NCBI RefSeq assembly: GCF_000091045.1
Contig: NC_006686.1
Location: 1,137,501 to 1,201,500, forward strand
Length of the DNA: 64,000 nt
Direction: 5' to 3'
Source: Cryptococcus deneoformans JEC21
Taxonomy: Eukaryota > Basidiomycota > Tremellomycetes > Tremellales > Cryptococcaceae
A program made the position numbers and the translations under genes. A model generated the notes under the pieces. That model saw only the letters and a program-made list of their open reading frames with translations, searched no databases and was not told where the DNA came from. The stretch's first letter is position 1. The number at the start of each line of letters is the position of its first letter. This document shows positions 36,618 through 49,600 of the stretch, piece after piece.

Positions 36618-37125
36618 ATGACCGCCCCCGTCATTTTTCGTTCAGGTGCTCTCCTAAGTATGTCCATTTCTCCCACGGTCTTACATGCACCTCAGTTGTA
36701 CTAGGCCATTACTGTATGCTAACGCCGTCCACCCAGCTGCCATCGGCATCTCGTCTGGCGCCTTCGGCTCTCACGGTCTACGCAACCTCTCCCCGCCCGT
36801 TACTGAGAGACAGATCTCCTCATTTTCTACAGCTTCTTCTTACCTCATCTACAATGGTCTCGCACTTTTAGCCATATCTTTCCACCCGGGCTTCGCTGTC
36901 GGCAGTGCTACTAGGAGATACAAGTTTGCAGCTGGGATGATTGTGGGTGGAGCAGTTGCATTCTCAGGAAGCATATTCGCGTTAGTCCTTGGAAGAGATA
37001 GATTTAAACAGCTGGGGCCCGTGACACCCCTTGGAGGGGTTGCCATGATCGCGGGGTAAGTAACAATCTTTGCAAGGGTGTACATCGCTTAAATTTGCTT
37101 CAGATATATCGCTTTGGCCTTATAA
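36618..37125 (+). CDS. DUF423 / TMEM256-like small membrane protein
   Basis: About 130 residues, three exons. ATG at 36618 reads MTAPVIFRSGALL, then after an intron AIGISSGAFGSHGLRNLSPP, which is the GAFG.HGL hallmark of DUF423. Several hydrophobic segments follow (SYLIYNGLALLAISFHPGFA, GMIVGGAVAFSGSIFALVLG) and the C-terminus PVTPLGGVAMIAGYIALAL, with TAA at 37123. Members are multi-pass membrane proteins of unknown function, found in bacteria and, as TMEM256, in animals. The stop lies 54 bases from the facing stop of the PPR-like gene. Confidence 0.85.
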
Positions 37126-37179
37126 GACCGCGACTGAAGTACTGTCAGTTGTCAGACGTATATGTATAGCATCAATTTT

Positions 37180-39723
37180 CTATGCTGTGACTCTCTGATT
37201 CCTTTCTGCAAACATTCTCCTGAAAGCAGCTACTTCTTCTTCACTGGGCACTATATCTGCCCGATTATCTCCCAGCCCCCCATTTCCGCCGCTATCCTCC
37301 TGTAGCAGCCATTCCTCTAGCCATCGTCTCATGATTTCCTCATCTCTGACCAATCTTCCCTTCCCTTCTTTGCCCCACTTTCGAACCCACCGCCTGGGTC
37401 CCTCGGCTTCACATATATGCATCAATGCCAATCGCATCGTAAACCAAGTGGGTACGATAGAAAGCGCTTTCATCCACGCCAAAGCAACAGGAATTTCATG
37501 CGGATGATTGTAATACCCCAGGAGAGATATGTAAGAATGGAAAGTCGAAGCAGTCGGAATGATGTGGGTATATCGCGCGTTTGGGTCTGGGAGGCTGTCC
37601 TGGTTCAGTTTACGAGGTTTATCCCCGGAAGCATGGCGGGGAATGTGCAAATCACCATCAAATAATGAGGTGAATTTATCAAACGCAGACTGATCGACCT
37701 CATCTAGCGGAGATTGAGTTTCTCGCAGATGCGGCCAATTTCCAAGCACAACTTGTCGAAATATCACCCGTGCCATTTGCCATGGCTTCTCGAACCTCCA
37801 GTCTTCTTTTTCGTGGGCATTGAAATTGCCGGATGGAGCAAGAAGCACCGATGTTGAACCTTTCGCAAATCCCGCATCCTCGTACGCATCATAAGCCACT
37901 GCAGCACCTTCCTCCCCACGCCCTTCTCTCCAGAAGCTGAAGCCATCTACCATCTGGCGTAATCTTTCTTTGAAAACATCAGCGTCTGGTTGTACGCTTT
38001 TGTCGTGGACGTTGTGATATCGAGCAATATCAATAAGTATCTTGAGTGAGATATGGTCGACGTAAACTCCCCATCGAGGAAGAGCTGCTTTCCACAAACG
38101 AAATGCCGTACTGGTGGCGCCATCGATTTGGCAAAGGGTGAGAAGGATGTTAACGCATTGGGTATCGAGAAAGATCGAATTCTCCATCTGTCCTTGAACA
38201 GGCGGTGGCTGCCATGGACGATGAGCCCAGAGATCCACCATTTCAATTGCGTTGTCCAAGCCTGCGACGCCATGACATATCTGAGCTCCCACTGACAGGG
38301 ACACCCGGTCGACGAACAATCCTTTTTCACTTCGTTTTTCTAACTTGCTCTCTTTCGATACGAGTTCTCGCCAAATCGACCAAGCTCTGGGACCCTCTCC
38401 TCTCCTCAACAGCCCATGCATTATGGGGGTGAGGGTGCGTCCGGTTGTATACTTCATTGGCATGCTATCCGATAACTCAAGCAGCATGTCTGCCGAGACC
38501 GTTTTGTCCTTGGATAGTCTTGTTAAAAGGATTGACCATGCGTGTTGTACGAGATGCGAGCTGGGTATATGTGAAAGTCCCTTGCCATCTGACGGAGATG
38601 AAGGATTGGCGGGCAAAGATGGAAGGGATTCCAACGATGGTGGATCGAGGTATGGTTCAAGAACGTGGAAAAGCTTCTCGTGGGAAGAGTCAGTGTTGGT
38701 GATTTGCAGTCGAGAAATGAGGTCCGCGATTTTGCGGAGTCTTCTCCTCCTCTTGGACTTAGTTTGACTTCTGCGTTTTCCACGGAAAGTTTCCTGGGCC
38801 TCAGCTTCTTTGTCCAAAGCGGCCTGCTTTCTCTTCTCCAGCTTTCTAACCATTTTGGTATCGTTCTCAGAGAGAGAAACCATAACACACTCATGCCACA
38901 TCCTCGCGCTCAGCTCAATACCATTCTCAACGCAATGCTTCGCCAAAACAACTCTTAGTTCGGTAGACAAATACCGCCTAGTGAACAAGCGTTCGAGTAA
39001 GGAGAAATTAATGCAAGGGCGTTGTGTTGAAGAGGACGGAAAGAAAGGAAGAATGTCGATGAGGTGAGAAATGAGGCGAACGACTTGCTTCTTGATATAT
39101 CCAGGGAGAGGATCTTGATGAGATTGATGTGTGGTTTCTCCAGGAGTGATGATAAAATGGGAAAGCATCTTGACGATTTGATGGTACCAGGTCTGCAGTT
39201 GTGCCTGCTCCACTCGGCCTTCCTCCAATTCGACATCAACTTTTTCCATCCAGATATCCAATACGCGAGGAAGTAGGACAGCCATCCTTCGCCTTCCCAA
39301 ACAGGGTAGCAAATACCTCAGTGCCTCTTGCACATAAGCTAGGTCGCCCTTTTCTAAGTCTGATACGAGCTGAACCAGAGTTATTAAGTCGCATGAAGTC
39401 TGTTGGAGGATTTGGATCACTTGCGAAATTGGAATTGGTGGCGTTGAAGAGGAGGCAAGAGGCCGGGCATAAATCAAGTGGGTGGCCTCGTTTTCAAATC
39501 TACTCCCTTCGGGAGGTTTTTTTGTCGATAAAAGCCTGTGGTCAGAAGGTGCGCAAGTTTGGTTCTGCCTCGTCGACAGTCGGTATATAGAGCCAGACTT
39601 CCGAGGAATGGTGGGGGAGACATTGCGCAATACAGTTCCCCGAAAGTTGGGACATCTGTACCAATTAGCATTTTAGCTTGGGCTTAATCAAGTGGGAGCC
39701 TACCTGAGCAATCCAGCCATCAT
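37180..39723 (-). CDS. Large mitochondrial helical-repeat (PPR-like) protein
   Basis: About 833 residues. A tiny first exon (MMAGLLR, ATG at 39723) is joined across a roughly 46-base intron to CPNFRGTVLRNVSPTIPRK, giving a basic, acid-free leader typical of mitochondrial import. The rest is one exon of helical segments, for example AWSILLTRLSKDKTVSADML, LTPIMHGLLRRGEGPRAWSI, CVNILLTLCQIDGATSTAFR and TFHSYISLLGYYNHPHEIPV, spaced like degenerate pentatricopeptide pairs. A very basic run (GKRRSQTKSKRRRRLRK) lies near residue 300. Fungal proteins of this kind usually act in mitochondrial RNA metabolism or translation; that role is inference. Stop TAG at 37180. Confidence 0.7.
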
Positions 39724-40338
39724 TCCCACAACGCACGCCTTTCTACCTTACAGTAGACTAAAGTCTCCGCTGAAATCACTGGGCCATGAACCAATATGAT
39801 TCTTTCTTTTATAGCTCAAAATACACACAATGCGAGGCTCGATTTCCTTGGAGATGTAGCATAATCAAAGATTGAAGATTGAATTCCTTAGGTGGAGGTC
39901 CGTCGAGAACCGAGAGAGAAGTTACTGCTGGCAAATTAATTAAGAGCATACAATTTTTAAACCCATGAAATTAATTACCTTTTTATAAATAAGGTTAAGA
40001 TGATCACCGAAAAAATCTATGTCACTATTTTTAACACATGCAACGACGAACTTCCGTCCGAACCTCAGCTCGATCATCGCTGTACGTATGTATGTGTCTT
40101 AAGTCGGTCTCCTTCTATGTACTACTGTGAAATGTACACATATGTATGTGCTACGTCATCACTGGGTTCACCGTAATAGTTATATATAGAAGACTGCTCT
40201 TGGGGATTATTACAAGATAAGACTTTGCGGACGGTAGTTGAAGCTTTTCTGGTTATCTTTTCAAAGGATGAAAATGACATCTGTGTACGTATGAATATAA
40301 GAAAAAATACTTATGAATGGACAGATCTCAACCTTTTT
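39724..40338. other. AT-rich spacer between PPR-like and GRC3 genes
   Basis: 615 bases, the most AT-rich around 39930-40030, with TATGTATGTG-type repeats near 40087 and 40142. It holds the PPR-gene promoter and the GRC3 3' end. No gene is seen. Confidence 0.35.
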
Positions 40339-42263
40339 CTACATTCCCTTCCTCATAATGTTCTTCCTGAATCTTCTCCTCTCCCCTCCTATAACATCCA
40401 GGCCACCTACATCTAGGAAAGGTATTTCTTCCCAACCCTTTCCCAACATTCCTTCCTCATTGATACCGCCCCTGCGCCAATCAATCATACCTGGAAGCGG
40501 CAATTCAAGCGCACCACTCTTGATGAGAATGCGAGCTCGAGAGAGATAAGATGGGGGAAGAGGAGTCAGAAGTTGCAATTTCAAACCAGGGTTCACGGAG
40601 TTTCCTGAAGAAAGCGATCGAATCACAGCAAGACCCAAAATATTAACCAAGTCCGTGGGAGGCGGTGATCTGCCCTGCTCATAAACTGTTGGTTCATCCT
40701 CATAACTTCCCAGCATCTCAGCTAAAGCGACGATTGCACCGTTTAGCGCAATTGGCAGATCCTCCTCGAGAACGCCCTCGCTCCCCTCGCCGATCAAGTA
40801 AACCTTTTCAAGAGCTTTGCCAATGCCAAGCTCTACCTCCCATGGTATTGTGCACACAAGAGGCGAAGATATGTCCCATGTAACAGGTACAGACTGCGTC
40901 GGGTGTAAGGACGCGTGAAAATAAGTGATCGCAGACAGAACGCGAAGATCAGCCGGGGTATATCTGGCTTGAAGAGCTGAAACAGGGGCAGTCTCCAGGC
41001 TATAGGTTTGCGTAACTTCTGTCTCTACTGGCTCAGTGGTCGGATAGGCTGGGTCATAAGGTAATTGAGTGGCCTGCCAAGGCGGAGTGCTGGTCCAGCC
41101 CTGACCACTATAAACTTCTTCTGACTGTGATTCAAAAGAAAACACTCGCGTAGGTTGGGCCATACTCTCAATGACATTGAGAAGTTCCTCGCCAAGTCCT
41201 TTCATCCAACCTTGAGTGTTGATTACGAGAGGCACGTGTGTACTGATCTTGTCATGAACGGTTGTATGAAGAGCTGAGTATTCTGAGGTGTATTGTAACT
41301 CATATTTGTAATGCTCGATGAGATGACGTATCGCGACGAGGTACTCATCAGGACAAGTGAGAGGCGTATAAGTACCAAGATAATGAGATCTTGAAGGAAG
41401 CAAAGGATGTGTGAAAGGAGGCCCTATGAATAGGTCAGCGTCATTTGCCAGACCCAGGTGACAGCCAGAACTTACCCAGTGCGGGTTTGTCCAAGATCCA
41501 AAGCCCAACAACAGCTCCAGACCCGAATTCCCCTTGGCCTAAATCACATTCCAGCCAAGCAACTTTCCGAAAACGCCTGAGCAAGTTGTTGAGCAATGCT
41601 CTGGCAAAAGTTGACTTGCCGCTTCGCTTAGGGCCTTTGACGAGACCAACGAAAGGGGTTTGAAGGTTAACATCAGAGGATGAAAGGGAGGATATGGCAT
41701 GCGACCAGGATGGAGGAGTGCAGTATGGATACACAGGGACAGGAAACGAGCCGACGACCTAAGGGCAGGTCATGAGTCCAGGAACTCCTACACACATCAT
41801 TGAAGCTTACAGGGTGCACTCCTCTTAATCCCCATGGTCCATTATCTTCTAGCCAAATATTCGAAAAACCTGGGACTGCTCCGTTCCGCAAGCCATCTAT
41901 TCCGCATCTATTCTCCCTTATGAGCAGCAATGTCTTATCGGACTCTTTTTGAAAGGAAAGCGGAAGCTTGATGTTATTTAAGATGGACAAGGTACCCTTA
42001 CCAGGTGCTTGGGTAGATGCAGGAGAAATGACAGGAAGAGGATGCGAGGTGGGAGCATAAACGGGAAAGGAAGACATTGATGGCGAGAGAGCAGTCGAGT
42101 AGATAGATAGGGTATTTTGCAGTGGAGTTAGGAGGAAAAGGCCGGCGATCGTAAGGCTCTGAGCAAGTTGACTCAGTAACGAATCACTTTCCAATTGTAG
42201 GACTTACTTCATTTCGAGCAAGGCTGACGATAACTCCTGGGCCAGGGTGCCCATCGTTCATCT

Positions 42264-42299
<36 letters not shown>

Positions 42300-42827
42300 A
42301 ATTCACATTATCTTTCGGGTTGAACTGAGAGGTGATATCCACGGGCATTAGATCCAGGCTTGTTAGAATACAATGAGCGACTGTCTCTGTTCGGTGCATG
42401 GTGCTCACCTTTTAAAAGGACCAGAAGAAGACATATTGGCAGCCACAGACACTTTACGCTGATCCCTCTCTCCATCAACCTCACGTCTATCTTCGAATTC
42501 ATCTTCCTGAGCCATATCTTCGTCACTATCCCCGACCGAGGAGCTCGATGTGCCACCGTCGCTATCAGGTGCACTTGGCGAAAATCGTCCTGTTCTTTGC
42601 TCAGCTAATGATTCAGTTGCCTGAAAAAATTGCCGAGAAGTGGGCACATCATCCGAGTATCTAGCTTTTGAACGAGGTTTTGGAGACGTCTGTCTGGTTT
42701 TGCGTCTCTTTGGGGATGGTAGAGTCAAGGCACCGGAAACTGATACCTCTTCAATGGAGGACTCAGGTTGCTCTGGTTTTGGGCTGGCCGCAGCGGCTGT
42801 AGCTCTTCTAGCTGCAAGAGCGGACAT
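40339..42827 (-). CDS. GRC3: Polynucleotide 5'-kinase Grc3 (NOL9 homologue)
   Basis: Phosphorylates RNA 5' ends in pre-rRNA ITS2 processing, acting with the nuclease Las1. ATG at 42827 ([15 protein letters not shown]; the GTG just before it is not needed). The N-terminal 135 residues are Ser/Lys-rich and probably nuclear-targeting. Then come [28 protein letters not shown], the P-loop [39 protein letters not shown] and a long C-terminal domain with [11 protein letters not shown] and [17 protein letters not shown]. Stop TAG at 40339. The [11 protein letters not shown] strand, with its Asp, is the expected Walker B-like/lid partner in this kinase family. Length of about 740 residues is in the family range. 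It is divergent from MES1. Confidence 0.9.
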
Positions 42828-43222
42828 CACCGGTGAATTAGCTGGCTTTGGGAGATGTTGTAGGATGTTAGGTTGCTATTTGTGAGGTGGCGAAATAGAG
42901 AACGAGTTCTCAGCAACGGTAACAGAGGATGGCCTTTCGTTCGTTCTTTCGTTGTAAAACACTTAACTGCTACTATACTCTGACTGCTGTAATGAACGCA
43001 AGTGATAAAACTGCTTTGTCGGCAAAATTCCTGCCTCAGAAGTTATGACGTGGAAGATAATGGGAGAATTTAGTCCCGAGTAGCCCGAATAAAAGACGTC
43101 GTGCTCGAGCAAGAAGTAATTAATAATAGCAACTGGCCGCGCGACTCGCACTTTTCCTTTTTCTTGCACTGTCTCGGCTTCTTTTTCTACTTCTCTTCAA
43201 CTTACGACTACTGGCACATATC
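42828..43222. promoter_or_regulatory. Divergent promoter region, GRC3 / MES1
   Basis: 395 bases between divergent starts. A pyrimidine-rich stretch at 43148-43200 precedes the MES1 start. Nothing else is recognisable. Confidence 0.4.
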
Positions 43223-43465
43223 ATGTCTGTCCGGAATATCAGAGAAGCCGAAGGTCTCCTCATGGAGGTCCATGACCCCTCTAAGGGCCCAGTGTACGTC
43301 GTTGAATTGAAAGGCTACAGATTTCAAGAGCTCGAGCTGACTTACCTCGAGCCTCCCAAAGGACGGACAAAGAAACGTCCTTATCACTTCTGCGTTACCT
43401 TGTAAGTCACTTTTACACGTCCTTGGTATACTGGAGGGTGGAGAAATGTGAATGACCTGGCGGGT

Positions 43466-43512
<47 letters not shown>

Positions 43513-43889
43513 CGGCCATCCAGTTGCAAACCATGCAAGTACTGGTTGCTTATCGTTACAGCTCTACTCTTTCCGCGGACGTTTTTGCGAGATACAATCG
43601 GACACTCAACGTACCGACCCTTTATGTGAGCTTGCGCCTCTGTCATGTCATCCACAGCATATCTAATATGTATTGTAGATTTGCGGAACCGACGAGTATG
43701 GAACCGCTACGGAGACGAAGGTATAGCTTTGAATCTTTAATATCTCTATCTCCCTAACAACATCAGGCCTTAGAAGAAGGTGTCACCCCATACGAACTCT
43801 GTACCAAATTCCACAAATTGCATACAGAGATTTACGAGTACGAGTCTCCTCGTGATTATTAGTGCGTCACTGATGATCTATGCTGTAGG

Positions 43890-43928
<39 letters not shown>

Positions 43929-44138
43929 TCTCCGGAACATACTGAGATCACCCAGGGAATTTACAGACGTCTCCATGATAACGGCCTTTTCCGTCTGGAA
44001 ACCACCGACCAGACTTATTGTGTAGATGACAAGCTCTTTTTGGCTGATCGCTTTGTGGAAGGCATCTGTCCCAACTGCGGCTATGATGTGAGCAAACATA
44101 TCAAATACATCACATTTGGATAGAATGTTAATCAAGCG

Positions 44139-44171
<33 letters not shown>

Positions 44172-44204
44172 TCGCTCACCTTTTCATCCCCTACTCAACT
44201 CCTT

Positions 44205-44248
<44 letters not shown>

Positions 44249-44324
44249 ACCCTCTACTCATGCCTGCTATCGTTTAGACCTGCTCCAGCCTCGGCTGGTT
44301 GAGTGGATGCAAAAAGCCCGTGTC

Positions 44325-44359
<35 letters not shown>

Positions 44360-44417
44360 AAAGGGTGAGATTGTGGAGCCGAGGATGCTAGGAGAAGGTT
44401 TAAGGCCTAGTGCCGTG

Positions 44418-44485
<68 letters not shown>

Positions 44486-44945
44486 AGGCAAGGTAATCTG
44501 TAAGATCATTATCCTCGTTTGTTGCCATTTGCTTACTCGCAGTAGACGTTTGGTTCGATGCTCCTATCGGCTATCCTTCGATCACAGCAACCTATACCGA
44601 AGAATGGGAAAAATGGTGGAAGAATCCTGACAATGTAGAGCTCTATCAATTCATGGGCAAAGACAGTCAGTTCATTGATGGATAGTGACTCAATAACGCT
44701 GACAGCGTATAGACGTCTACTTCCATACCGTTCTCTTTCCGGCTATGCTGCTTGGTACCGAAGAACGCTGGACCATGCTTCATAACATCTCCAGCACTCA
44801 GTATCTGAATTATGAGGATACAAAGTTCAGCAAGAGTAGGAACGTTGGTGTGTTCGGCAACAATGCTCGAGAGACAGGACAGCCTCCTGAGATTTGGAGG
44901 TATTATCTCATCTCTCAACGACCGGAGAACAGCGACTCCTCCTTT

Positions 44946-44977
<32 letters not shown>

Positions 44978-45069
44978 TGAGCTTTTGGCCAATCTGGGCA
45001 ACTTTGTCAACCGAGTGAGTCTGTTATGGCAAAAAAGAGAGACTTTTACTGAATTAATGTCAATAGGTG

Positions 45070-45104
<35 letters not shown>

Positions 45105-45328
45105 ACCCGGTCCGGAAGATTTCGCCGGTGGCGAAGTTGCTCCCCCTGCTGATTCTCTAGACGTTGATTTTGTGACTGATGTCAACACCCGCCTCAAAGA
45201 GTACCGCGAGCAAATGGATGACACTAAACTTCGCGGTGGTCTTGCAACGGCAATGGCTCTTTCTGCTCGTGGTAACCAATACCTTCAAGAAAATTCTTTG
45301 GACAATGCCCTTCTCGCAAGCAACCCCA

Positions 45329-45359
<31 letters not shown>

Positions 45360-45723
45360 AAACCTCATTTATGTCCTGAGCGTGGTGTTCCACCCCTTTA
45401 TGCCAAACACATCTGAAGGTATCTTGCGGCAACTCAACGCTCCTGCCCGATCCCTGCCCACTAAATTCTCTATTGATATTCTTCCCGGACATGTTTTGGG
45501 TAAAGCCGAATATTTATTTAAGAAGATCGATAACGTCAATGGAGAGCAGGAGAAGAAATGGCAAAGGCAATACGGAGGAGATGCTGTGGTAGCAGATCAC
45601 GTTGCGCCACCAGGTCCAGGCGGTCACCCCGAAGGCGGGAAAGTTCCGAAAGTCAAGGATACCGACGCAGAGTCCAAAAAGGCTGCGCACGAAGCTCGCA
45701 GAGCCCAACTTGCGAAAGAAAAA

Positions 45724-45764
<41 letters not shown>

Positions 45765-45765
45765 G

Positions 45766-45805
<40 letters not shown>

Positions 45806-45927
45806 GGCTAGCAGCGATCAAGAAGGGATTAGAAGAAGGTGACGCTGAGAAAGAGATGAGCGTCGCGAAGAGCTTGAAAACTGAGTTGGCTGATTTACGA
45901 AAGAGGCTGAAAGGAACTACCATTTAA
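43223..45927 (+). CDS. MES1: Cytosolic methionyl-tRNA synthetase
   Basis: Charges tRNA-Met. ATG at 43223 gives about 24 residues, then a 58-base intron with donor GTACGT and branch CTGAC restores the frame to [20 protein letters not shown]. The HIGH motif appears as PHLGN, the zinc knuckle as [29 protein letters not shown] is the methionine pocket, and [12 protein letters not shown] is the KMSKS loop. An anticodon-binding helical domain follows, then a Lys/Ala-rich tail (about 45660-45925) that looks like a WHEP-type RNA-binding helix pair. There is no GST-like N-terminal domain of the kind that docks yeast MetRS onto Arc1, so cofactor binding may differ here. Stop at 45925. It is the last gene before the right-hand SNF2 half. 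Confidence 0.93.
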
Positions 45928-45951
45928 ATAGTAAATCTGGATAGAATAGAT

Positions 45952-45985
<34 letters not shown>

Positions 45986-46398
45986 TCAGTCCCGTCGTGG
46001 TTTATTCTCGATGTTTGAAGACGAGAGCATGTGTATTGGCAGTGATATGCGGGCATGAGACCTTCTTTGTGGACAGATTCCTCGATTGTTTCGCTTCTTA
46101 TGATTTCATAAAATACGATCTTATAGTGTATGAGTAAGTAAGGTTTCATATAAAAAGATTCTACACGACGCGGTTAGTTCAGAGGACAGCAGAGGACAGA
46201 CGGGCGCATTATTATATTATGTAATGAGGGATTGTTATATTTATTTTGACGCGCCGACGGACATCACAAACGATCAATAAATACTCATGCGTCAGTGCCA
46301 AGCGTAGAAATATTGAAGAACTGAAGCTCCTCCTTCCCCCTTTCCGTCACTTATCCTCTTGCATTCCGCACCTCGTAATTCGAGTACATCTCGTTATT

Positions 46399-46402
<4 letters not shown>
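45928..46402. other. Right rearrangement junction and possible new promoter
   Basis: 475 bases between MES1 and the ATG of the SNF2 right half. A short direct repeat (AGAGGACAGC/AGAGGACAGA) is at 46180-46199. The last 90 bases are pyrimidine-rich, like leaders of other genes in this window, so the right half may be transcribed on its own. No transposon ends or target-site duplication with the left junction could be recognised. Confidence 0.45.
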
Positions 46403-46443
<41 letters not shown>

Positions 46444-46606
46444 CATGGAGGTACGTTCGCGCTTCCTCATCTTACTCCACTATGTCGCATTGGTCTCACT
46501 ATCATTTTCATTCATGTAGCTAAGGAAAGTTTGCCAACACCCGTATCTATCTGCACCAGAACTGGAAATATTCGATTTACCCTTAGAGGAGCAGCATAGA
46601 CAGCTT

Positions 46607-46638
<32 letters not shown>

Positions 46639-49600
46639 ATTGCTTCTGCCGAAGTTGATTGCCAGGGGGCATAGAATTCTACTCTTTAGTCAAGTAGGCC
46701 GGTCATTCATGGTATTCGGAGACATAACTCACGGAAAATCATAGTTCAAAATGGCACTGGACCGGAGTAAGTATTTTGGTTCAACAGAGGCTTTTGCTTA
46801 TCATTCCGGACATGGCTTGCCAGTCCAAGATTTCCTATATGGCGAAAATGTTAAGCACCTGCGCCTTGACGGGGATACCCAGCAAGCACAAAGGCAAAAG
46901 TATATGGACCAATTCAATGCGCCTAACTCAGATTATCATATATTTCTTCTTACAACAAGAGCTGGGGGCGTGGGGATCAATTTGGCCTCCGCAGACACAG
47001 TCATTCTACACGACCCCGATTTCAATCCTCATCAGGACCAGCAGGTAAGTCTCAGAAAGGTATTGAATTGATCCGTGTCATAATCTAATGAATGAATAGG
47101 CCATTGCGAGAGCGTATAGGTACGGGCAGGAAAAGAGGGTACTCGTATTCAAGTTAATGATCAAAGGAAGCGTGGAAGGTAAATACATCTGTTACTTATA
47201 CGCATCCGTTATACATAGGCTAAAGGGTTGGTAACCTTACACTTTCAGAAACTATCATAAACAAAGGCAAAAGAAAGATGGTATTGGACCACCTGGTCGT
47301 CCAACAAATGGGCAAAGAAACCGAAGAAAATGATTTCGAGGACTTGTTTCTTAAAGGGGTCGAAGGCATGTACTCTGGCCAGGGCGGCATCAACATACCT
47401 GATATCAATTACAACTCTAAGAATGTCGACGAACTCATTGACAGGGTTGAAGCTGACGCTGAGGCAGAAGCCAAGGCCATGGCAGAACGTGAGAGACAGG
47501 ATAAGAATGGAGTAGTCAAGCAGATGAAGTCAAAGCAAGGTGTTCCATTCCAATTCTCAAGGATTTGGGAGGCTGATAAAAACGAGTTGATCCATGATGA
47601 GGTGCAGGACACCGTGAAAGATGAAGAAGAAGAGGAGGATGTGGACTGGGAACAACTGATGGTGGCCGTTCAAGCTGAGCGTCAACTACGACTTCAGAAG
47701 GAGATGGAAGAGAGCAGAATTAGGAGAAAGCTGAAGTCAAAGGAAGGAGTCTATAAAATCGACGATGATTTCGAAGTTGACGAAAAGAAAAGAAGAAAGA
47801 ATAAGGGGAAAGGCAAGGGGGTTGAACTGTCATCTTCAGACGCAGAGTATATGGATGGTGGATTGAGCGACAATGGCTCTGCAACTGATATACCTGACAT
47901 AGACCTGGAAACTTTGAAAGACGACTTATCGATTGACCCCATAGTCGCAAAGTCGTCAGGTGGAGTCAAAAGGAAAAGGTCCAAAAAGATCCTTGATAAT
48001 GTCTTCAATCAATCCACGGCACCACATGTTTGCCCCCGAAGTTCGCTTTCTCACGTTAGTACCAGTGAAACTCCTCCTGGAAGCTTAACGACTTATCCCG
48101 CTCAACCCGGACTTTCTTTAATCGAACCACGGCAAAATAACACAGCGCAATACTCAAGTCTATCCAAGACAGGGCTTTCTGGATCAATGCTGTCCGCTAA
48201 TGCGCCTGAAGAAGCGAACGACACTTTTTCTTCTTCAAAAAAGAGAAACCCAGTTGACTTTGCTCAAGCAAGGCAGACGCATCCTCCAATTCATAGTGTC
48301 AGACCCCCTATCGAGATCATTGCTGCTCAAAATATCGTCCAATGGCTTTTTCTGATAATCCGGGAGCTTGCTTGGGGTCATCACATAGGGCACTGGGCTA
48401 CATTGGGCGTACGCGAAATACCCGCGGAAAAGAGAAAAAGGCTCTATTGTATCATCGCGGCGGATGTCGACGGTTATCTTCGTCGCTTCCGACAAACCCC
48501 GTATTTTCTGGAGCGAGAGCAACGTGAGGCTGTTGAGAGATTACTGGATAGTGGGTGGCCCATCATACCTGACATTTCTGCTCTGATAGCAGTGCCAGAA
48601 AAGGCGGCTGTTCTCATTGATCCGCCATTTCCAGTCAGTGGCTCGGGGCATAGAGAAAGCACATATGCCTCCATGCCTCCTGCACCTCCAAAGTATGTGT
48701 CAGAGACTTCGGAAATCTTGCGTGGAGCTACAGCGCCTGAGATTTCTGAGAATGATGGAAATACTGGTGATGCTGCCAAAACATCTTCGAATTCTGTGAC
48801 CTCTCAAGGTACTGTATCTATGCCTCCTGCACCTCCAAAGTATGTGCCAGAGGCTCAGGCAATCCTGCCCGATGCTACGCCTCCTGAGACCCCGGAGAAC
48901 AATGAAAATACTGGTGGTGCTGCCAAATCGCTTTTGAGCTATGAAACCTCTCGAGATACCGTATCTTTACCCGATATTAGAGGACCAGGAGCTGCCGTGC
49001 TCCCTTCCTCTTTCAAAGAGAAGGAAGATATTCAGAACAGGTCTGATACAACGAGCGCTGGGGGCCACAGCATCCCACTGGCTCCACAAATTCTCGAGCA
49101 GACCCTGCATTCCCCTGTCCAAATGCCAACGCTCGTTGCTTCAACTCCATCTCTGTCTACTGAAATAGCACCTGTCGAAATCTCTCAATCTGCACATATA
49201 TCAAATGGGTCCCCTAGTGTATCACGTCAGCCCGGGCATGTGACTCCGACGCATTCCACTGGTTCTTCTCTCCCTGAATTGAATCTTCAAACCAATGGCG
49301 TAAATGATATTCACAAAAGCAGTGAAGCAGCCTCTGCCTCAGAACCTGCACCACTGGCCCATACCTCTGAACCTGCATTGATTCAGTCATCTCTGAAAAT
49401 TCCGTCTGGATTGCCTATCCAATTATCGTCATCACAAGCCGTCAAGGGGACACTTCCCTCGTCTTCACGACAATCCTCCGAGATTATCGTCGCTGACAGC
49501 AGCGGTGAGCCTGGCCGCTGTGAATACTGCCTTGAGGATGGCCACAGGTTACAGGACTGTCAGCGGATGTATAGCGTAGAAATTCTAGAAAAAGCTTTTC

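Noticed and set aside
37180..39630. Start of the PPR-like gene at 39630
   Set aside because: That codon is TTG. A small upstream exon with ATG at 39723 joins in frame and gives a mitochondrial-type leader.
43223..43405. Unspliced 60-residue protein at the start of MES1
   Set aside because: Reading on without the 58-base intron loses the synthetase frame; splicing GTACGT..CTCGAG restores [20 protein letters not shown].
8029..46402. A single 38-kb intron joining the two SNF2 halves
   Set aside because: It would contain thirteen complete genes on both strands, and the left half ends in a stop codon while the right has its own ATG. Long trans-spliced or giant introns are not known for this kind of nuclear gene in fungi.
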